Shown piece by piece: positions 33,964-43,367 of a stretch of 54,938 bases of DNA; position 1 is the first letter of the stretch, and every line of letters starts with the position of its first letter. Both the position numbers and the translations under genes were made by a program. The DNA lies in the NCBI GenBank assembly GCA_031407985.1, contig JANOJB010000043.1, positions 1 to 54,938 of the forward strand. Reading direction: 5' to 3'. The notes under the pieces were generated by a model, which worked only from the letters and a program-made list of their open reading frames with translations, had not been told where the DNA came from and searched no databases. The DNA is from FEN-1088 sp031407985 (lineage in GTDB: Bacteria > Myxococcota_A > Polyangia > Fen-1088).

Positions 33964-35076
33964 TTGCTTTTCCATCTCTTCAACCACTTCCGCGACACCA
34001 TCCCGGGCGCGAACATGTTCCGGTACGTCTCGACCCGCCTGGGTCTGGCGACGCTGACCGCCCTGCTGATCACGTTCTTCGTCGCGCCTTGGTTCATCCG
34101 GCGCGCCCGCGCGCACCAATTGGGCGAGGTGATTCGCGAGGATGGCCCCGCCAGCCACGCGGCCAAGAGCGGCACGCCGACGATGGGCGGGGCGCTGATC
34201 ATCCTGGCCCTGTCGGCGGCGACGTTGTTGTGGTGTGACCTGCGAAGCACCCTGGTCTGGCTGACCTTGCTGGTGACGGTGGGGTTCGGCGCGATTGGTT
34301 TTCTGGACGACTACCTGAAGCTCACGCGTAGGAACAAGAAGGGTCTGCCGGGGCGGCTGAAGCTGCTGGGACAGTTCGTGATCGGCGGCGTCGCCGTGGC
34401 GTGGTTGTTCACCAGCGACGCGTTGCCGATGGAGGTCCGTCTGCGGCTAGCCCCGCCGCTACTGAATTTCGACCGCTTTCCGCTGGCCCTGCCTTTGGGC
34501 GCGTACATCGCTTTTGGCATTTTCGTGCTTTTGGCCGAATCAAACGCCGTGAATCTGACCGACGGGCTGGACGGCCTGGCGATCGGCCCCGTGATCATCT
34601 GTTCGTTCACTCTGATGCTGCTGGCGTACGCGGCGGGAACGACGCTGCGCAATTTCAACATCGCCGAATACCTGGGCATGGCGCCAGTCCCGGGGGCCGG
34701 GGAGTTGGCGATCTTCTGCGGCGCCATGGGCGGCGCGGGCATCGGGTTCCTGTGGTTCAACACCCATCCCGCGCAGGTGTTCATGGGCGACGTGGGCGCG
34801 CTGGCGCTGGGTGGGGCGCTGGGATTCGTGGCGCTGGCCACCAAGACCGAGCTGTCGTTGCCCATCATCGGCGGGGTGTTCGTCTTGGAGGCCGTCAGCG
34901 ACATCATCCAGGTCGGGTACTACAAACGGACCAAGAAGCGGATCTTCCTGATGGCGCCCATCCACCACCATTTCGAGAAGCTGGGCTGGCCGGAATCCCG
35001 AATTGTGGTGCGTTTTTGGATCGTATCGTTCGCTTGCGCCATCCTTGGGCTGATCCTGACGTTGAAAGTCAGGTGA
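33964..35076 (+). CDS. mraY: Phospho-MurNAc-pentapeptide transferase MraY
   Basis: Integral membrane enzyme that transfers phospho-MurNAc-pentapeptide to undecaprenyl phosphate, making lipid I. 370 aa, ten membrane helices. Motifs: GTPTMGGALI, the Asp-Asp site FLDDYLKLTRRNKKGL, NLTDGLDGLA, and the loop MAPIHHHFEKLGWPE. The TTG at 33964 has GGAGG nine bases before it and gives the family N-terminus MLFHLF. The 181-bp gap after murF shows no gene or clear promoter. Confidence 0.97.
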   Translation: MLFHLFNHFRDTIPGANMFRYVSTRLGLATLTALLITFFVAPWFIRRARAHQLGEVIREDGPASHAAKSGTPTMGGALIILALSAATLLWCDLRSTLVWLTLLVTVGFGAIGFLDDYLKLTRRNKKGLPGRLKLLGQFVIGGVAVAWLFTSDALPMEVRLRLAPPLLNFDRFPLALPLGAYIAFGIFVLLAESNAVNLTDGLDGLAIGPVIICSFTLMLLAYAAGTTLRNFNIAEYLGMAPVPGAGELAIFCGAMGGAGIGFLWFNTHPAQVFMGDVGALALGGALGFVALATKTELSLPIIGGVFVLEAVSDIIQVGYYKRTKKRIFLMAPIHHHFEKLGWPESRIVVRFWIVSFACAILGLILTLKVR

Positions 35077-35171
35077 CGTGTGCCCGCGTCGGCGGGTATC
35101 GGTGATGCCGTTCGATTCTGGGCGGACCATCGCGACGGCAGCGTCGGTCGAAGCAAGGATTCCAGGCAGCC

Positions 35172-36584
35172 ATGGCAGCGGCAACAGCAGCGGCAAAAGC
35201 AGCGGCAACTGAACTGAAAGACAAACACGTCCTGGTCGTCGGTCTCGGCCGATCGGGCCTGGCGGCGGCGCGCGTGTGCGCCAGTCGCGGCGCGCGCGTG
35301 ACCGTCACCGATAGCCGGGATGCGACCGCGCTTCAGACCAACGTCGCCAGGTTGCCCGCCGGCGTGACCCAGGAATGGGGTGGGCATCGCGAAGCCACGT
35401 TCGTCGCGGCGGATCTGATCGTGCTGTCCCCCGGCGTGCCCGACATGCCCCAACTGGACGCCGCCCGGCGCGCCGGCGTGCGCATCACCGGCGAGCTGGA
35501 ACTGGCCTCGTGGTTCATCACCGGAACGCTGGTCGCGATCACCGGAACCAACGGCAAGTCAACCACCACGACGCTGTGTGGCGGGGTCGTGAAGGCCAGC
35601 GGGTACCCCACGTTCATGGGCGGAAACCTGGGCGAGCCCCTGTGTGAAGCCGTCGACACGCGCGCGGCGGCGCCCGGCGGCATTCTGGTCGTCGAGACCT
35701 CCAGTTTTCAACTGGAGACCATCGACCGGTTTCACCCACGCATCGCCGTCCTGTTGAACGTCACGCCCGATCATCTGGATCGGTACCGCGACTTCGACGC
35801 CTACGCGGCCGCCAAGGCCAAGATTTTCGCGCGCCAGACTGCTTCCGATTTCGCGATCGTGAACGCGGATGACGCCATCGCCCGGCGCTGCGCCGAGGGA
35901 ACAGCGGCGCGGCAGATCATGTTTTCGACCGCGCGCAAACTGACGCAAGGGGGCTGGCTGGAAAACGACGCCCTGTGTGTGCGGCTTGCCGGTGGGGACG
36001 TTGAGCGGTACCCGACGAACAATCCGTCGCTGGTTGGCCGGCACAACCACGAAAACGCACTGGCCGCGTTGCTGGCCGGGCGGCTGGCCGGCGCGACGCC
36101 GTCGGAAGCGCGCCGTTCCTTGCTGGAATTTCGCGCGCTGGCCCACCGGATGGAACTGGTCGCCGAAGCGCGCGGCGTCGAGTACTACGACGATTCCAAG
36201 GGAACCAATGTCGGCGCGGTGGCCGCGACACTGTCGGGATTTCCGCGACCGGTCGTCCTCATCGCTGGGGGTCGCGACAAAGGTGGGGACTACACGCCGC
36301 TGTCCGACGCGTTCGGACGGGTCGGCCGGGCCGCCGTCTTGATAGGAGAGGCCGCCGAGCGCATCGCCGCGTCCCTGCGCAAGGTGGTGCCCGAGGACAA
36401 GATCTTGCGCGCCCGCACCCTGCAGGAAGCGGTCGACAAGGCGTCTGAGATCGCCGTGCGCGGCGACGCCGTGGTGTTGTCGCCGGCCTGTTCCAGCTTC
36501 GATATGTTTCGCGACTACAACCATCGCGCCGAGGTTTTCCGCGCCGCGGTGCGGGCTCTGGTCGGCGACGAGGCGATGCAGTGA
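35172..36584 (+). CDS. murD: UDP-MurNAc-L-Ala--D-Glu ligase MurD
   Basis: Adds D-glutamate to UDP-MurNAc-L-Ala. 470 aa with a Rossmann start (VLVVGLGRSGLAAAR), the ATP site ITGTNGKSTTTTL, TSSFQLE, NVTPDHLDRY and the C-terminal YYDDSKGTN and LSPACSSFDMF. The first dozen residues are Ala-rich (MAAATAAAKAAA) and probably disordered. The ATG at 35172 has AAGGA about 13 bases upstream. Its stop overlaps the ftsW GTG (GTGA). Confidence 0.97.
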   Translation: MAAATAAAKAAATELKDKHVLVVGLGRSGLAAARVCASRGARVTVTDSRDATALQTNVARLPAGVTQEWGGHREATFVAADLIVLSPGVPDMPQLDAARRAGVRITGELELASWFITGTLVAITGTNGKSTTTTLCGGVVKASGYPTFMGGNLGEPLCEAVDTRAAAPGGILVVETSSFQLETIDRFHPRIAVLLNVTPDHLDRYRDFDAYAAAKAKIFARQTASDFAIVNADDAIARRCAEGTAARQIMFSTARKLTQGGWLENDALCVRLAGGDVERYPTNNPSLVGRHNHENALAALLAGRLAGATPSEARRSLLEFRALAHRMELVAEARGVEYYDDSKGTNVGAVAATLSGFPRPVVLIAGGRDKGGDYTPLSDAFGRVGRAAVLIGEAAERIAASLRKVVPEDKILRARTLQEAVDKASEIAVRGDAVVLSPACSSFDMFRDYNHRAEVFRAAVRALVGDEAMQ

Positions 36585-37957
36585 TTCAAGGACGAACCTC
36601 GGGCGTTTCCTGGCCACGCGCGGTGATTGACGATGTCTGGTCTGCCCTGCGCGGCCGGTCGGCGCGGGCCGTGAATCCAGCGGACGCGGCTGGATTGATT
36701 CGGCCGAACCAGGTGGGCGTCGACCGGGTGTTGGTGGGGGCGGTCTTGATCTTGGCCGCCTTCGGCAGTGTCATGATCTTTTCTGCGGGCGCCGTGTTTG
36801 CCGCCAAGAAGTACGGCGACACATTCTATTTTTTGAAACGCGAACTGGTGTACGCGCTGTTGGGGCTTTGCGCCTTCACCGTCGCGCTGCGGATCGACTA
36901 CAGCGTCTTTCGCCGGTTTGCTTACCCCATGTTGTTTCTCAGTATCCTGTCGCTGGTCGCTGTGTTGAAGATCGGCTCGCGCGCGGGTGGCGCCATCCGC
37001 TGGTTTCGCCTGGGCCCCCTGTCGTTTCAGCCGGGCGAGTTGGCCAAGTTTGTTCTGTGTGTGTATCTGGCGACGCTGCTGGCGCGCAAGGCGGAACAGG
37101 TCCGTGATTTTTCAGTCGGGTTCCTGCCGCCGCTGGTCGTCACCGGCGTCATGATGGGCCTGCTGCTGAAGCAGCCCGACCTTGGCACCGCGGTCATCTT
37201 CGGGTTGGTCGCGCTGGGGCTGTTGTTCATCGCCGGGACGCGCACCAGCTATTTGATTCTGGCGGTGCTGGTCGCCGCGCCAATTGGATGGAACTTCATC
37301 GTGTCGACGCCATTTCGCATGCGTCGGATGCTGGCGTTTCTGGATCCGTGGGCTTTTCGGCGCGACGTCGGGTACCAGATCACCGAATCGCTGATCAGCG
37401 TCGGCTCAGGCGGGGTCACCGGCCTTGGCCTGGGTGACGGACGCCAGAAGTTGTTCTTCCTGCCGGAGGCCCACACGGATTTCATCCTGTCCATCGTGGG
37501 CGAGGAGCTGGGCCTGATCGGCATCACGTTCGTGATCGCCGCCTTCGCCGTGTTGGTGTGGCGCGGACTGCGGGCGGCGCTGCGCGCGCGCGATCCGTTC
37601 GGCTGTTATCTGGCGTTCGGCATCAGCGCCATGTTCGGCCTGCAGGCGCTGATCAACATCGGCGTGGTCCTGGGATCGCTGCCGACCAAGGGACTGCCCT
37701 TGCCCTTCATCAGCTATGGCGGAACGTCGCTGGTCGTCAGCCTGTTCATGGCGGGCGTGCTGGCGAACATCTCGGCGCGCAACCCCGAACCGCGCGATCT
37801 GGCGTGGTGGGGCGGACGGCGCGGGGGCACCCGCCGCGCGAACAAACGCGCCGACCAGGGACCCATCTTGGTGGTCGAGGTGGGGCCGCCACCCAGACGC
37901 CCCAAACCGGAAGCGCCGGGTGCCGGCGCGCCGCCGTCCCCGGTGGGCGATGTTTGA
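36581..37957 (+). CDS. ftsW: Septal peptidoglycan glycosyltransferase FtsW
   Basis: SEDS-family polymerase that works with FtsI at the septum. 458 aa with ten predicted membrane helices. Key stretches: FSAGAVFAAKKYGD after helix 1, FQPGELAKF, LLKQPDLGTA, FLPEAHTDFILSIVGEELG and PLPFISYGGTSL. The cytoplasmic N-terminus (about 45 residues) and a basic, Pro-rich C-tail (about 50 residues) are somewhat long. GTG 36581 overlaps the murD stop. Confidence 0.96.
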   Translation: MIQGRTSGVSWPRAVIDDVWSALRGRSARAVNPADAAGLIRPNQVGVDRVLVGAVLILAAFGSVMIFSAGAVFAAKKYGDTFYFLKRELVYALLGLCAFTVALRIDYSVFRRFAYPMLFLSILSLVAVLKIGSRAGGAIRWFRLGPLSFQPGELAKFVLCVYLATLLARKAEQVRDFSVGFLPPLVVTGVMMGLLLKQPDLGTAVIFGLVALGLLFIAGTRTSYLILAVLVAAPIGWNFIVSTPFRMRRMLAFLDPWAFRRDVGYQITESLISVGSGGVTGLGLGDGRQKLFFLPEAHTDFILSIVGEELGLIGITFVIAAFAVLVWRGLRAALRARDPFGCYLAFGISAMFGLQALINIGVVLGSLPTKGLPLPFISYGGTSLVVSLFMAGVLANISARNPEPRDLAWWGGRRGGTRRANKRADQGPILVVEVGPPPRRPKPEAPGAGAPPSPVGDV

Positions 37958-37958
37958 T

Positions 37959-39083
37959 ATGAGGGTCTTGATCGCGGGCGGTGGAACCGGGGGCCACCTG
38001 TATCCCGGCATCGCGATAGCCGAGGAGATCACGCGGCGTCCGGGGGGCACCGTCCTGTTCGTGGGCACGGCCAGGGGCCTGGAAACCAAACTGGTTCCGG
38101 CGGCGGGCTTCGCGCTGGAATTGTTGAAGGTCAGCGGACTGAATCGGGTCGGCCTGGTCAAACAACTGAAGGGATTGCTGCGGTTGCCAAGCGCGTTCTT
38201 GGCGTCACGTGGAGTCCTGAAACGGTTTCGCCCCGATCTGGTGATTGGGGTGGGCGGCTACGCATCGGGGCCACTGGTGCTGACCGCGGCTCTCTTGGGT
38301 TATCCCACCGCGATTCAAGAGCAGAACAGCTACCCGGGTTTCACCAACCGAGTGTTGGGACGGTTCGTGCGTCGGGTCTTCGTGGCATTCGACGACGCAC
38401 GCGGGTTTTTCGCGCGGCGAAAGACGATCCTGGCGGGGAACCCGGTGCGCCGACGATTTCTCGAGGCGACGGCCACATCCGCGGTTCAGGCGGCCACTAC
38501 GCAACCGACGCTTCCCATGACGGTTTTGGTGGTCGGTGGCAGTCAGGGCGCGCGCGCGGTCAACGATCTGGTGATCGGCGCGGCGGCCTTGTTGCGCGAC
38601 CGGGATCTCCTGCCCAAGACGTTGAAGATTGTGCACCAAACCGGAGCCACCGACGAAGCCCGGGTTCGCCTGCGTTATGCCGAGCTGACCTTGACGGATC
38701 TGGTGCAAGTGCGACCGTTCATCGATGACATGCCCACGGCGTTGTCGAACGCGGCGCTGGTCGTCGGCCGCGCGGGCGCGTTGACGATGGCCGAGCTGGC
38801 CATGGTCGGTTGCCCCGCGATTTTGATCCCGTTGCCGACGGCCGCTGACGATCACCAGACCCGCAACGCAGCGGAATTCGCGCGCGCGGGCGCCGCCATC
38901 GTCGCCGACCAAAGGTCCATGACCGGTGAATCCCTGGCCCGCCAGATCAGCGATCTGTGCGCCGACCCGACTCGTCGCGCGCAGATGTCTCGCGCGATCC
39001 GCGAACTTGGCCGCCCGGATGCCGCGCGCGAAATCGTCGACGAACTTGAACGTGTCGCCAAACCGCGACGGGCGGGGACCTGA
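37959..39083 (+). CDS. murG: UDP-GlcNAc--lipid I N-acetylglucosaminyltransferase MurG
   Basis: Membrane-associated GT28 enzyme converting lipid I to lipid II. 374 aa with the glycine loop IAGGGTGGHLYPGIA, GVGGYASGP, QEQNSYPGFTNR, VGGSQGARAVND and GRAGALTMAEL. ATG 37959 gives the usual start MRVLIAGG and lies 11 bases after GGTGGG; ATG 37950 overlaps the end of ftsW but is too close to the Shine-Dalgarno. The stop overlaps the murC ATG. Confidence 0.96.
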   Translation: MRVLIAGGGTGGHLYPGIAIAEEITRRPGGTVLFVGTARGLETKLVPAAGFALELLKVSGLNRVGLVKQLKGLLRLPSAFLASRGVLKRFRPDLVIGVGGYASGPLVLTAALLGYPTAIQEQNSYPGFTNRVLGRFVRRVFVAFDDARGFFARRKTILAGNPVRRRFLEATATSAVQAATTQPTLPMTVLVVGGSQGARAVNDLVIGAAALLRDRDLLPKTLKIVHQTGATDEARVRLRYAELTLTDLVQVRPFIDDMPTALSNAALVVGRAGALTMAELAMVGCPAILIPLPTAADDHQTRNAAEFARAGAAIVADQRSMTGESLARQISDLCADPTRRAQMSRAIRELGRPDAAREIVDELERVAKPRRAGT

Positions 39084-40480
39084 TGTTCGGAAGACGCAAC
39101 GTTGCAATTCATTTCGTCGGCATCGGCGGCAGCGGCATGTCGGGGATCGCCGAGGTGCTGGCCAACCTTGGTTACGCCGTGTCCGGTTCGGACGTGCGCG
39201 CGTCGGACGTCACCCGACGGCTGTCGACGCTGGGGATCGCGATTCAAATCGGCCATCACGCGGACCACGTCGCCCGCGCCGACGTGGTCGTGACGTCCAG
39301 CGCCGTCTCCGCTAGCAATCCCGAGGTCCAGGCCGCCAAGGCGCGCGACATCCCGGTGATCCCACGCGCCGAAATGCTGGGCGAGCTGATGCGCGTGAAG
39401 GAAGGCATCGCCGTCGCGGGTTCGCACGGCAAGACCACCACGACGACGATGATCGCGTCGGTGTTGGCCCGCGCGGGGCTGGATCCGACCGCCGTGATCG
39501 GAGGCAAGGCCCGCGCCTTCGGCTCGCACGCGCGCCTGGGTCAAAGCGAATTGCTGGTGGCCGAGGCGGATGAATCCGACGGCAGTTTTCGGCATTTGTT
39601 TCCCACGATCGCGGTCATCACCAACGTCGACCGCGAGCACCTGGATCACTATGGCACCGAGGCGGCGCTGCGCGCGGCGTTCGTCGATTTCGCCAACAAG
39701 GTCCCCTTTTATGGATTGGTGGTTCTGGGTGTCGACGATCCCGCGTCGGCCGGCCTGGTGCCGGACCTGCAAAAACGCCACGTCACCTATGGACTTTCCG
39801 CGGGGGACTACCGTGCCGACATCGTTTCGGCGGGCCCCGACGGAACCCGGTTTCGCGTTTCGGTCGGCGGGCGGGCGCGCGGCGAGGCGCACATCCGGAT
39901 GCCGGGCATTCACTACGCCAAAAACGCGCTGGCGGCTCTATGTGTTTCGGATTTCCTGGGCGTGTCGTTCGCCGACTACTGCGGCGCGCTTGAAACCTTC
40001 GAGGGCGTCGACCGGCGTTTCACCCTGCGCGGCGAGTCGAGGGGCGTGCTGGTGGTCGACGACTACGGCCATCATCCCACCGAAATCGCCGCCACCGTCG
40101 CCGCGGCACGCCTGTACGGCCGGCGTCTGATCGTGGCGTTTCAACCGCACCGCTACACCCGCACGCGCGATCTGTTCGCGGATTTCGCGCCCGCGCTCGC
40201 CGGTGCGGACGTCGTCGTCCTGACCGACATCTACCCGGCGGGCGAAACACCCATCGAGGGCATCACGTCCGAGACGTTGCTGCGGACCTTTGATGCTGGC
40301 GGGCGGACACGTCTGGTGCGCCGCGCGGATCTGGCGCATGCGCTGGCCGAAATCTCTGCCCCCGGGGACCTGGTCTTGGTGCTCGGCGCCGGCGACATCA
40401 CCCAGGCGGCGGCCGATTTGCTTGCCCGCCTGGGCCCCGGCCCCAGCTCGATGACCAACGAAGGCGGAGGCGCGCCGTGA
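39083..40480 (+). CDS. murC: UDP-MurNAc--L-Ala ligase MurC
   Basis: Adds the first stem-peptide residue. 465 aa with the nucleotide-binding start FVGIGGSGMSGIAEVL, the ATP site AGSHGKTTTTTMI, EADESDGSF, TNVDREHLDHY and FQPHRYTRT. ATG 39083 overlaps the murG stop (ATGA). The murB gene, often next or fused, is not found here; instead the stop codon overlaps a duplicated start module leading to ftsQ. Confidence 0.97.
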   Translation: MFGRRNVAIHFVGIGGSGMSGIAEVLANLGYAVSGSDVRASDVTRRLSTLGIAIQIGHHADHVARADVVVTSSAVSASNPEVQAAKARDIPVIPRAEMLGELMRVKEGIAVAGSHGKTTTTTMIASVLARAGLDPTAVIGGKARAFGSHARLGQSELLVAEADESDGSFRHLFPTIAVITNVDREHLDHYGTEAALRAAFVDFANKVPFYGLVVLGVDDPASAGLVPDLQKRHVTYGLSAGDYRADIVSAGPDGTRFRVSVGGRARGEAHIRMPGIHYAKNALAALCVSDFLGVSFADYCGALETFEGVDRRFTLRGESRGVLVVDDYGHHPTEIAATVAAARLYGRRLIVAFQPHRYTRTRDLFADFAPALAGADVVVLTDIYPAGETPIEGITSETLLRTFDAGGRTRLVRRADLAHALAEISAPGDLVLVLGAGDITQAAADLLARLGPGPSSMTNEGGGAP

Positions 40481-40521
40481 GCAGCCCCATCTCCCCTGAT
40501 CGCGGAGGCGCGCCGTGAGCA
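40464..40521 (+). repeat. Duplicated Shine-Dalgarno/stop/start module at murC-ftsQ
   Basis: The 20-mer GCGGAGGCGCGCCGTGAGCA occurs at 40464-40483 and 40502-40521, 38 bp apart. The first copy ends murC (GGGAP-stop) and opens a 13-codon peptide (MSSPISPDRGGAP, 40477-40518) whose end repeats the murC C-terminus. The second copy opens ftsQ. Each start overlaps the preceding stop as GTGA with GGAGG about eight bases upstream. Confidence 0.9.
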
Positions 40522-41792
40522 CCGGACCCGGCAAACATCCGGCGCCCCACCGCGGCCAGGCTCGCTACACCGTCCGCGACCGCGCCCCCGGACGAGGAAG
40601 CCCTGGGCCAACCGCCGTAACTGGCCCCGCCCCTGGAAATCGCAGGGCCGAGCGCACAGGCAAACCCGTCGCCAATCCCCCCGCGGGCCGTCCCTTCAAG
40701 CGCTCCACCGAGACCGTCACCGATCCCCCCACGAAAACGGTTGCCAAACCCACCGTCCGCCTTCCGGTTGCGCGCGTCACCGAGCACATCACCAATCGGC
40801 CTCCCCCGCGCGGCGCGCTCCCCACCCCCCATACCGCCACACCCGAAACCGACCGCGCCCGCCGGGGCTTCCTGGGCTGGCGACGGCCGAACCGCCGCAT
40901 CACCGTCGAGCAGCGATCACCGTTTGTCTGGATCGGCGAAAACCTGGCGGCGTTGGGCCGACGGCTGCTGTTCGTGGGCAAGGTCCTGGCGGCGCTGGCC
41001 GTCCTGGTGGGGGCGGTGGCTCTCGGCCGGCTGGCGGTCATTCACGTCGTCGCGTCCCCCCGATTCGCCCTGCGCGAGGTGCGCGTCGGAGCTACGACCA
41101 ACGTCAGCCGCGACGACATCATCGAGCGCGCCGGCGTCAGCCTGGGCAGCCGCCTGCTGGCTCTCGACACCGACCAAATCGCGGCCCGCCTGGCCCGCCA
41201 TCCCTGGATTGCCGCCGCGCGGGTCCGCCGCGACCTGCCCTCGACGCTGGTCATCGACGTGACCGAACGGCACGCCGCCGCGGTGGCCGTCGTCGGCGGG
41301 CTGTACCTGATCGACGATCGGGGACACCCGTTCAAACACGCCACCTTGAAAGAGGCCGACGGCCAGGTCGTGTTGACCGGTATCTCACGCGCGGAATACA
41401 CCGCCCTGCCCGCCGCCACCGAGGCCGCCTTCCGCGAGGCACTGGCGCTGTTCGTCGCGTACCAACACCCCGACAGCCTGGCCACGGCCCGACACGGCGG
41501 CTCGGGCGGTGCCCGCCCGGCCTTGTCGGAAATTCACATCGATCCCCGAACCGGGTTTTCGTTGTTCCTTTACGACGGTGGCGGCGAGATCCGCCTTGGT
41601 CGCGGGGCGATCGCCGACAAGCTGGCGCGCCTGGACGAGATCCTCGCCGCGTTTGGCCCACGCGGGATCGCGGATCTGCGCGTCGTCCACCTGGACGGCC
41701 CCGCCAGCGACCGCGTACCGATTCGCCTGGCGCCGCCGTCCGGCGCCCCCACCCCACCACCGGCACCACCCCCGTCGAAACCGGCGCGCTGA
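40515..41792 (+). CDS. ftsQ: Cell division protein FtsQ with long basic N-terminus
   Basis: Bitopic divisome protein of 425 aa. The cytoplasmic N-terminus is about 155 residues, Pro/Arg/Thr-rich and low complexity, much longer than the usual 20-30. One membrane helix (about 155-175, VLAALAVLVGAVALGRLAV) precedes the POTRA domain (about 185-255: FALREVRVGATTNVSRDDI) and the FtsQ beta domain (VIDVTERHAAAVAVVGG, GLYLIDDRGHPF). GTG 40515 is set by the duplicated Shine-Dalgarno module. The C-tail is Pro-rich. Confidence 0.9.
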   Translation: MSTGPGKHPAPHRGQARYTVRDRAPGRGSPGPTAVTGPAPGNRRAERTGKPVANPPAGRPFKRSTETVTDPPTKTVAKPTVRLPVARVTEHITNRPPPRGALPTPHTATPETDRARRGFLGWRRPNRRITVEQRSPFVWIGENLAALGRRLLFVGKVLAALAVLVGAVALGRLAVIHVVASPRFALREVRVGATTNVSRDDIIERAGVSLGSRLLALDTDQIAARLARHPWIAAARVRRDLPSTLVIDVTERHAAAVAVVGGLYLIDDRGHPFKHATLKEADGQVVLTGISRAEYTALPAATEAAFREALALFVAYQHPDSLATARHGGSGGARPALSEIHIDPRTGFSLFLYDGGGEIRLGRGAIADKLARLDEILAAFGPRGIADLRVVHLDGPASDRVPIRLAPPSGAPTPPPAPPPSKPAR

Positions 41793-41975
41793 ACGCCCCG
41801 TCCCCCCTGGCGGAAGTCGCCATCGGGTAAAAAAATCGACGGGGTGGGAAATCACAGGTATTTCTTGCAGGACGGACAGCAAGACGGGCGACAACACAGG
41901 TAAATCCCTCAGCCAGTCACCCAACGCGCCAGCCGTCCGCAACCGGCGCCGGCCACAACCCATCCGCCCAAATTC

Positions 41976-43202
41976 ATGCCGCGAAAATCCTCTGACATCA
42001 TCGTCGGCCTAGACATCGGCACCACCAAGATCGCCGCCGTCGTCGGTGAATTGGGGCCCGATGGGATCGACATCATCGGGATCGGCACGCACCCGTCGCG
42101 CGGCCTGAAGAAGGGCGTGATCGTCAACATTGATTCGACGGTCGCGTCGATCCGGCAGGCCATCGCGGAAGCCGAAAGCATGTCGGGCTGCGAGATCTCG
42201 CAGGTCTACGTCGGCATTGCCGGCGGCCACATCAAGGGCGTCAATTCGACCGGCACGGTCGCCGTCAAGGACAAGGAAGTCCGGCCGAACGACATCGCGA
42301 AGGTTCTGGAACTGGCACGCGCCATCGCGCTGCCAGTCGACCGCCACATCGTTCACGTCCTTCCGCAGGAATACAAGATCGACGGCCAGGACGGTGTCCG
42401 CGAACCGATGGGCATGTGCGGCGTCCGCCTGGAGGCGCGCGTCCACATCGTCACCGCCGCCGCCGCCGCCGCGCAGAACATCATCAAGTGCTGCACGCGC
42501 TGTGATCTGGAGGTCTTGGAGATCGTCCTTGAGCCCCTGGCGTCGGGCGAGGCGGTTCTGGAGGAAGACGAGAAGGGCCTGGGCGTCGCGCTGGTCGACA
42601 TCGGCGGCGGCACCACCGACATAGCGATCTTCACCGAGGGGGCAGTCGCCCACACCAGCGTGATCCCGATCGGTGGACACCAACTGACCAGCGACATCGC
42701 GTTCGGTCTGCGTACGCCGCCGCACGAGGCCGAAAAAATCAAGATCCGAGCGGGCTGCGCGACGGCGTCGATGGTTCCCGAGGACGACACCCTGGAGGTC
42801 GCATCGGTGGGCGGCCGCTCGCCGCGGATCCTGTCGCGCCACGCGTTGTGCCGCGACATCATCCAGCCCCGCATCGAAGAAATTTTCTCGTTCGTGAAAG
42901 CCGAGATTGCGCGCCTGGGCTGTGAAGACATGCTGGCGTCCGGCGTGGTCGTCACCGGCGGCGCGACGCAGATGCCCGGAATCACCGAACTGGGCGAGGA
43001 GATCCTGGGCTTGCCGGTCAGGCGCGGCATGCCCAAAGGCGTGGGCGGCCTGGCCGAGGCCGTACGCTCGCCGACGTTCTCGACGGCGGTCGGCCTGGTG
43101 CACTACGGCTTCGGACGCGCAGCAGTTGGCGAAGTCGGCGACCAGGCGAAACGCGGCGGGTTCTTGTCGCGGATCCGCCGTTCGCTCGGCAACGTGTTCT
43201 GA
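41976..43202 (+). CDS. ftsA: Cell division protein FtsA
   Basis: Actin-like protein that tethers FtsZ filaments to the membrane. 408 aa with the phosphate-1 loop VGLDIGTTKIAAVVGE, the 1C domain region IRQAIAEAESMSGCEIS, phosphate-2 VDIGGGTTDIAIF and the adenosine motif VVTGGATQMPG. The last residues (FLSRIRRSLGNVF) form a basic amphipathic helix suited to membrane targeting. The ATG at 41976 lacks a visible Shine-Dalgarno and follows a 183-bp gap with no recognisable element. ftsZ, which normally follows, is not in the window. Confidence 0.96.
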   Translation: MPRKSSDIIVGLDIGTTKIAAVVGELGPDGIDIIGIGTHPSRGLKKGVIVNIDSTVASIRQAIAEAESMSGCEISQVYVGIAGGHIKGVNSTGTVAVKDKEVRPNDIAKVLELARAIALPVDRHIVHVLPQEYKIDGQDGVREPMGMCGVRLEARVHIVTAAAAAAQNIIKCCTRCDLEVLEIVLEPLASGEAVLEEDEKGLGVALVDIGGGTTDIAIFTEGAVAHTSVIPIGGHQLTSDIAFGLRTPPHEAEKIKIRAGCATASMVPEDDTLEVASVGGRSPRILSRHALCRDIIQPRIEEIFSFVKAEIARLGCEDMLASGVVVTGGATQMPGITELGEEILGLPVRRGMPKGVGGLAEAVRSPTFSTAVGLVHYGFGRAAVGEVGDQAKRGGFLSRIRRSLGNVF

Positions 43203-43367
43203 CCGGCTTGCACCTGGCTGCCCCGCGGTCAGAAGGGTCCAACGCTGCGACGCGGGGGGCGCGAATTTCGCCTGCGAGGCGTCCGGCGAGAGCGCGCGCA
43301 TCGAGCCTAATGACCCCGCGTCGCCCCGGGTGGGTATCGGTGCTAAACTGGCTTACAAGAGGCACCT

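Noticed and set aside
43203..43367. Hidden ftsZ fragment after ftsA
   Set aside because: No tubulin signature (GGGTGTG-like) appears in any frame after ftsA; the next genes are unrelated.
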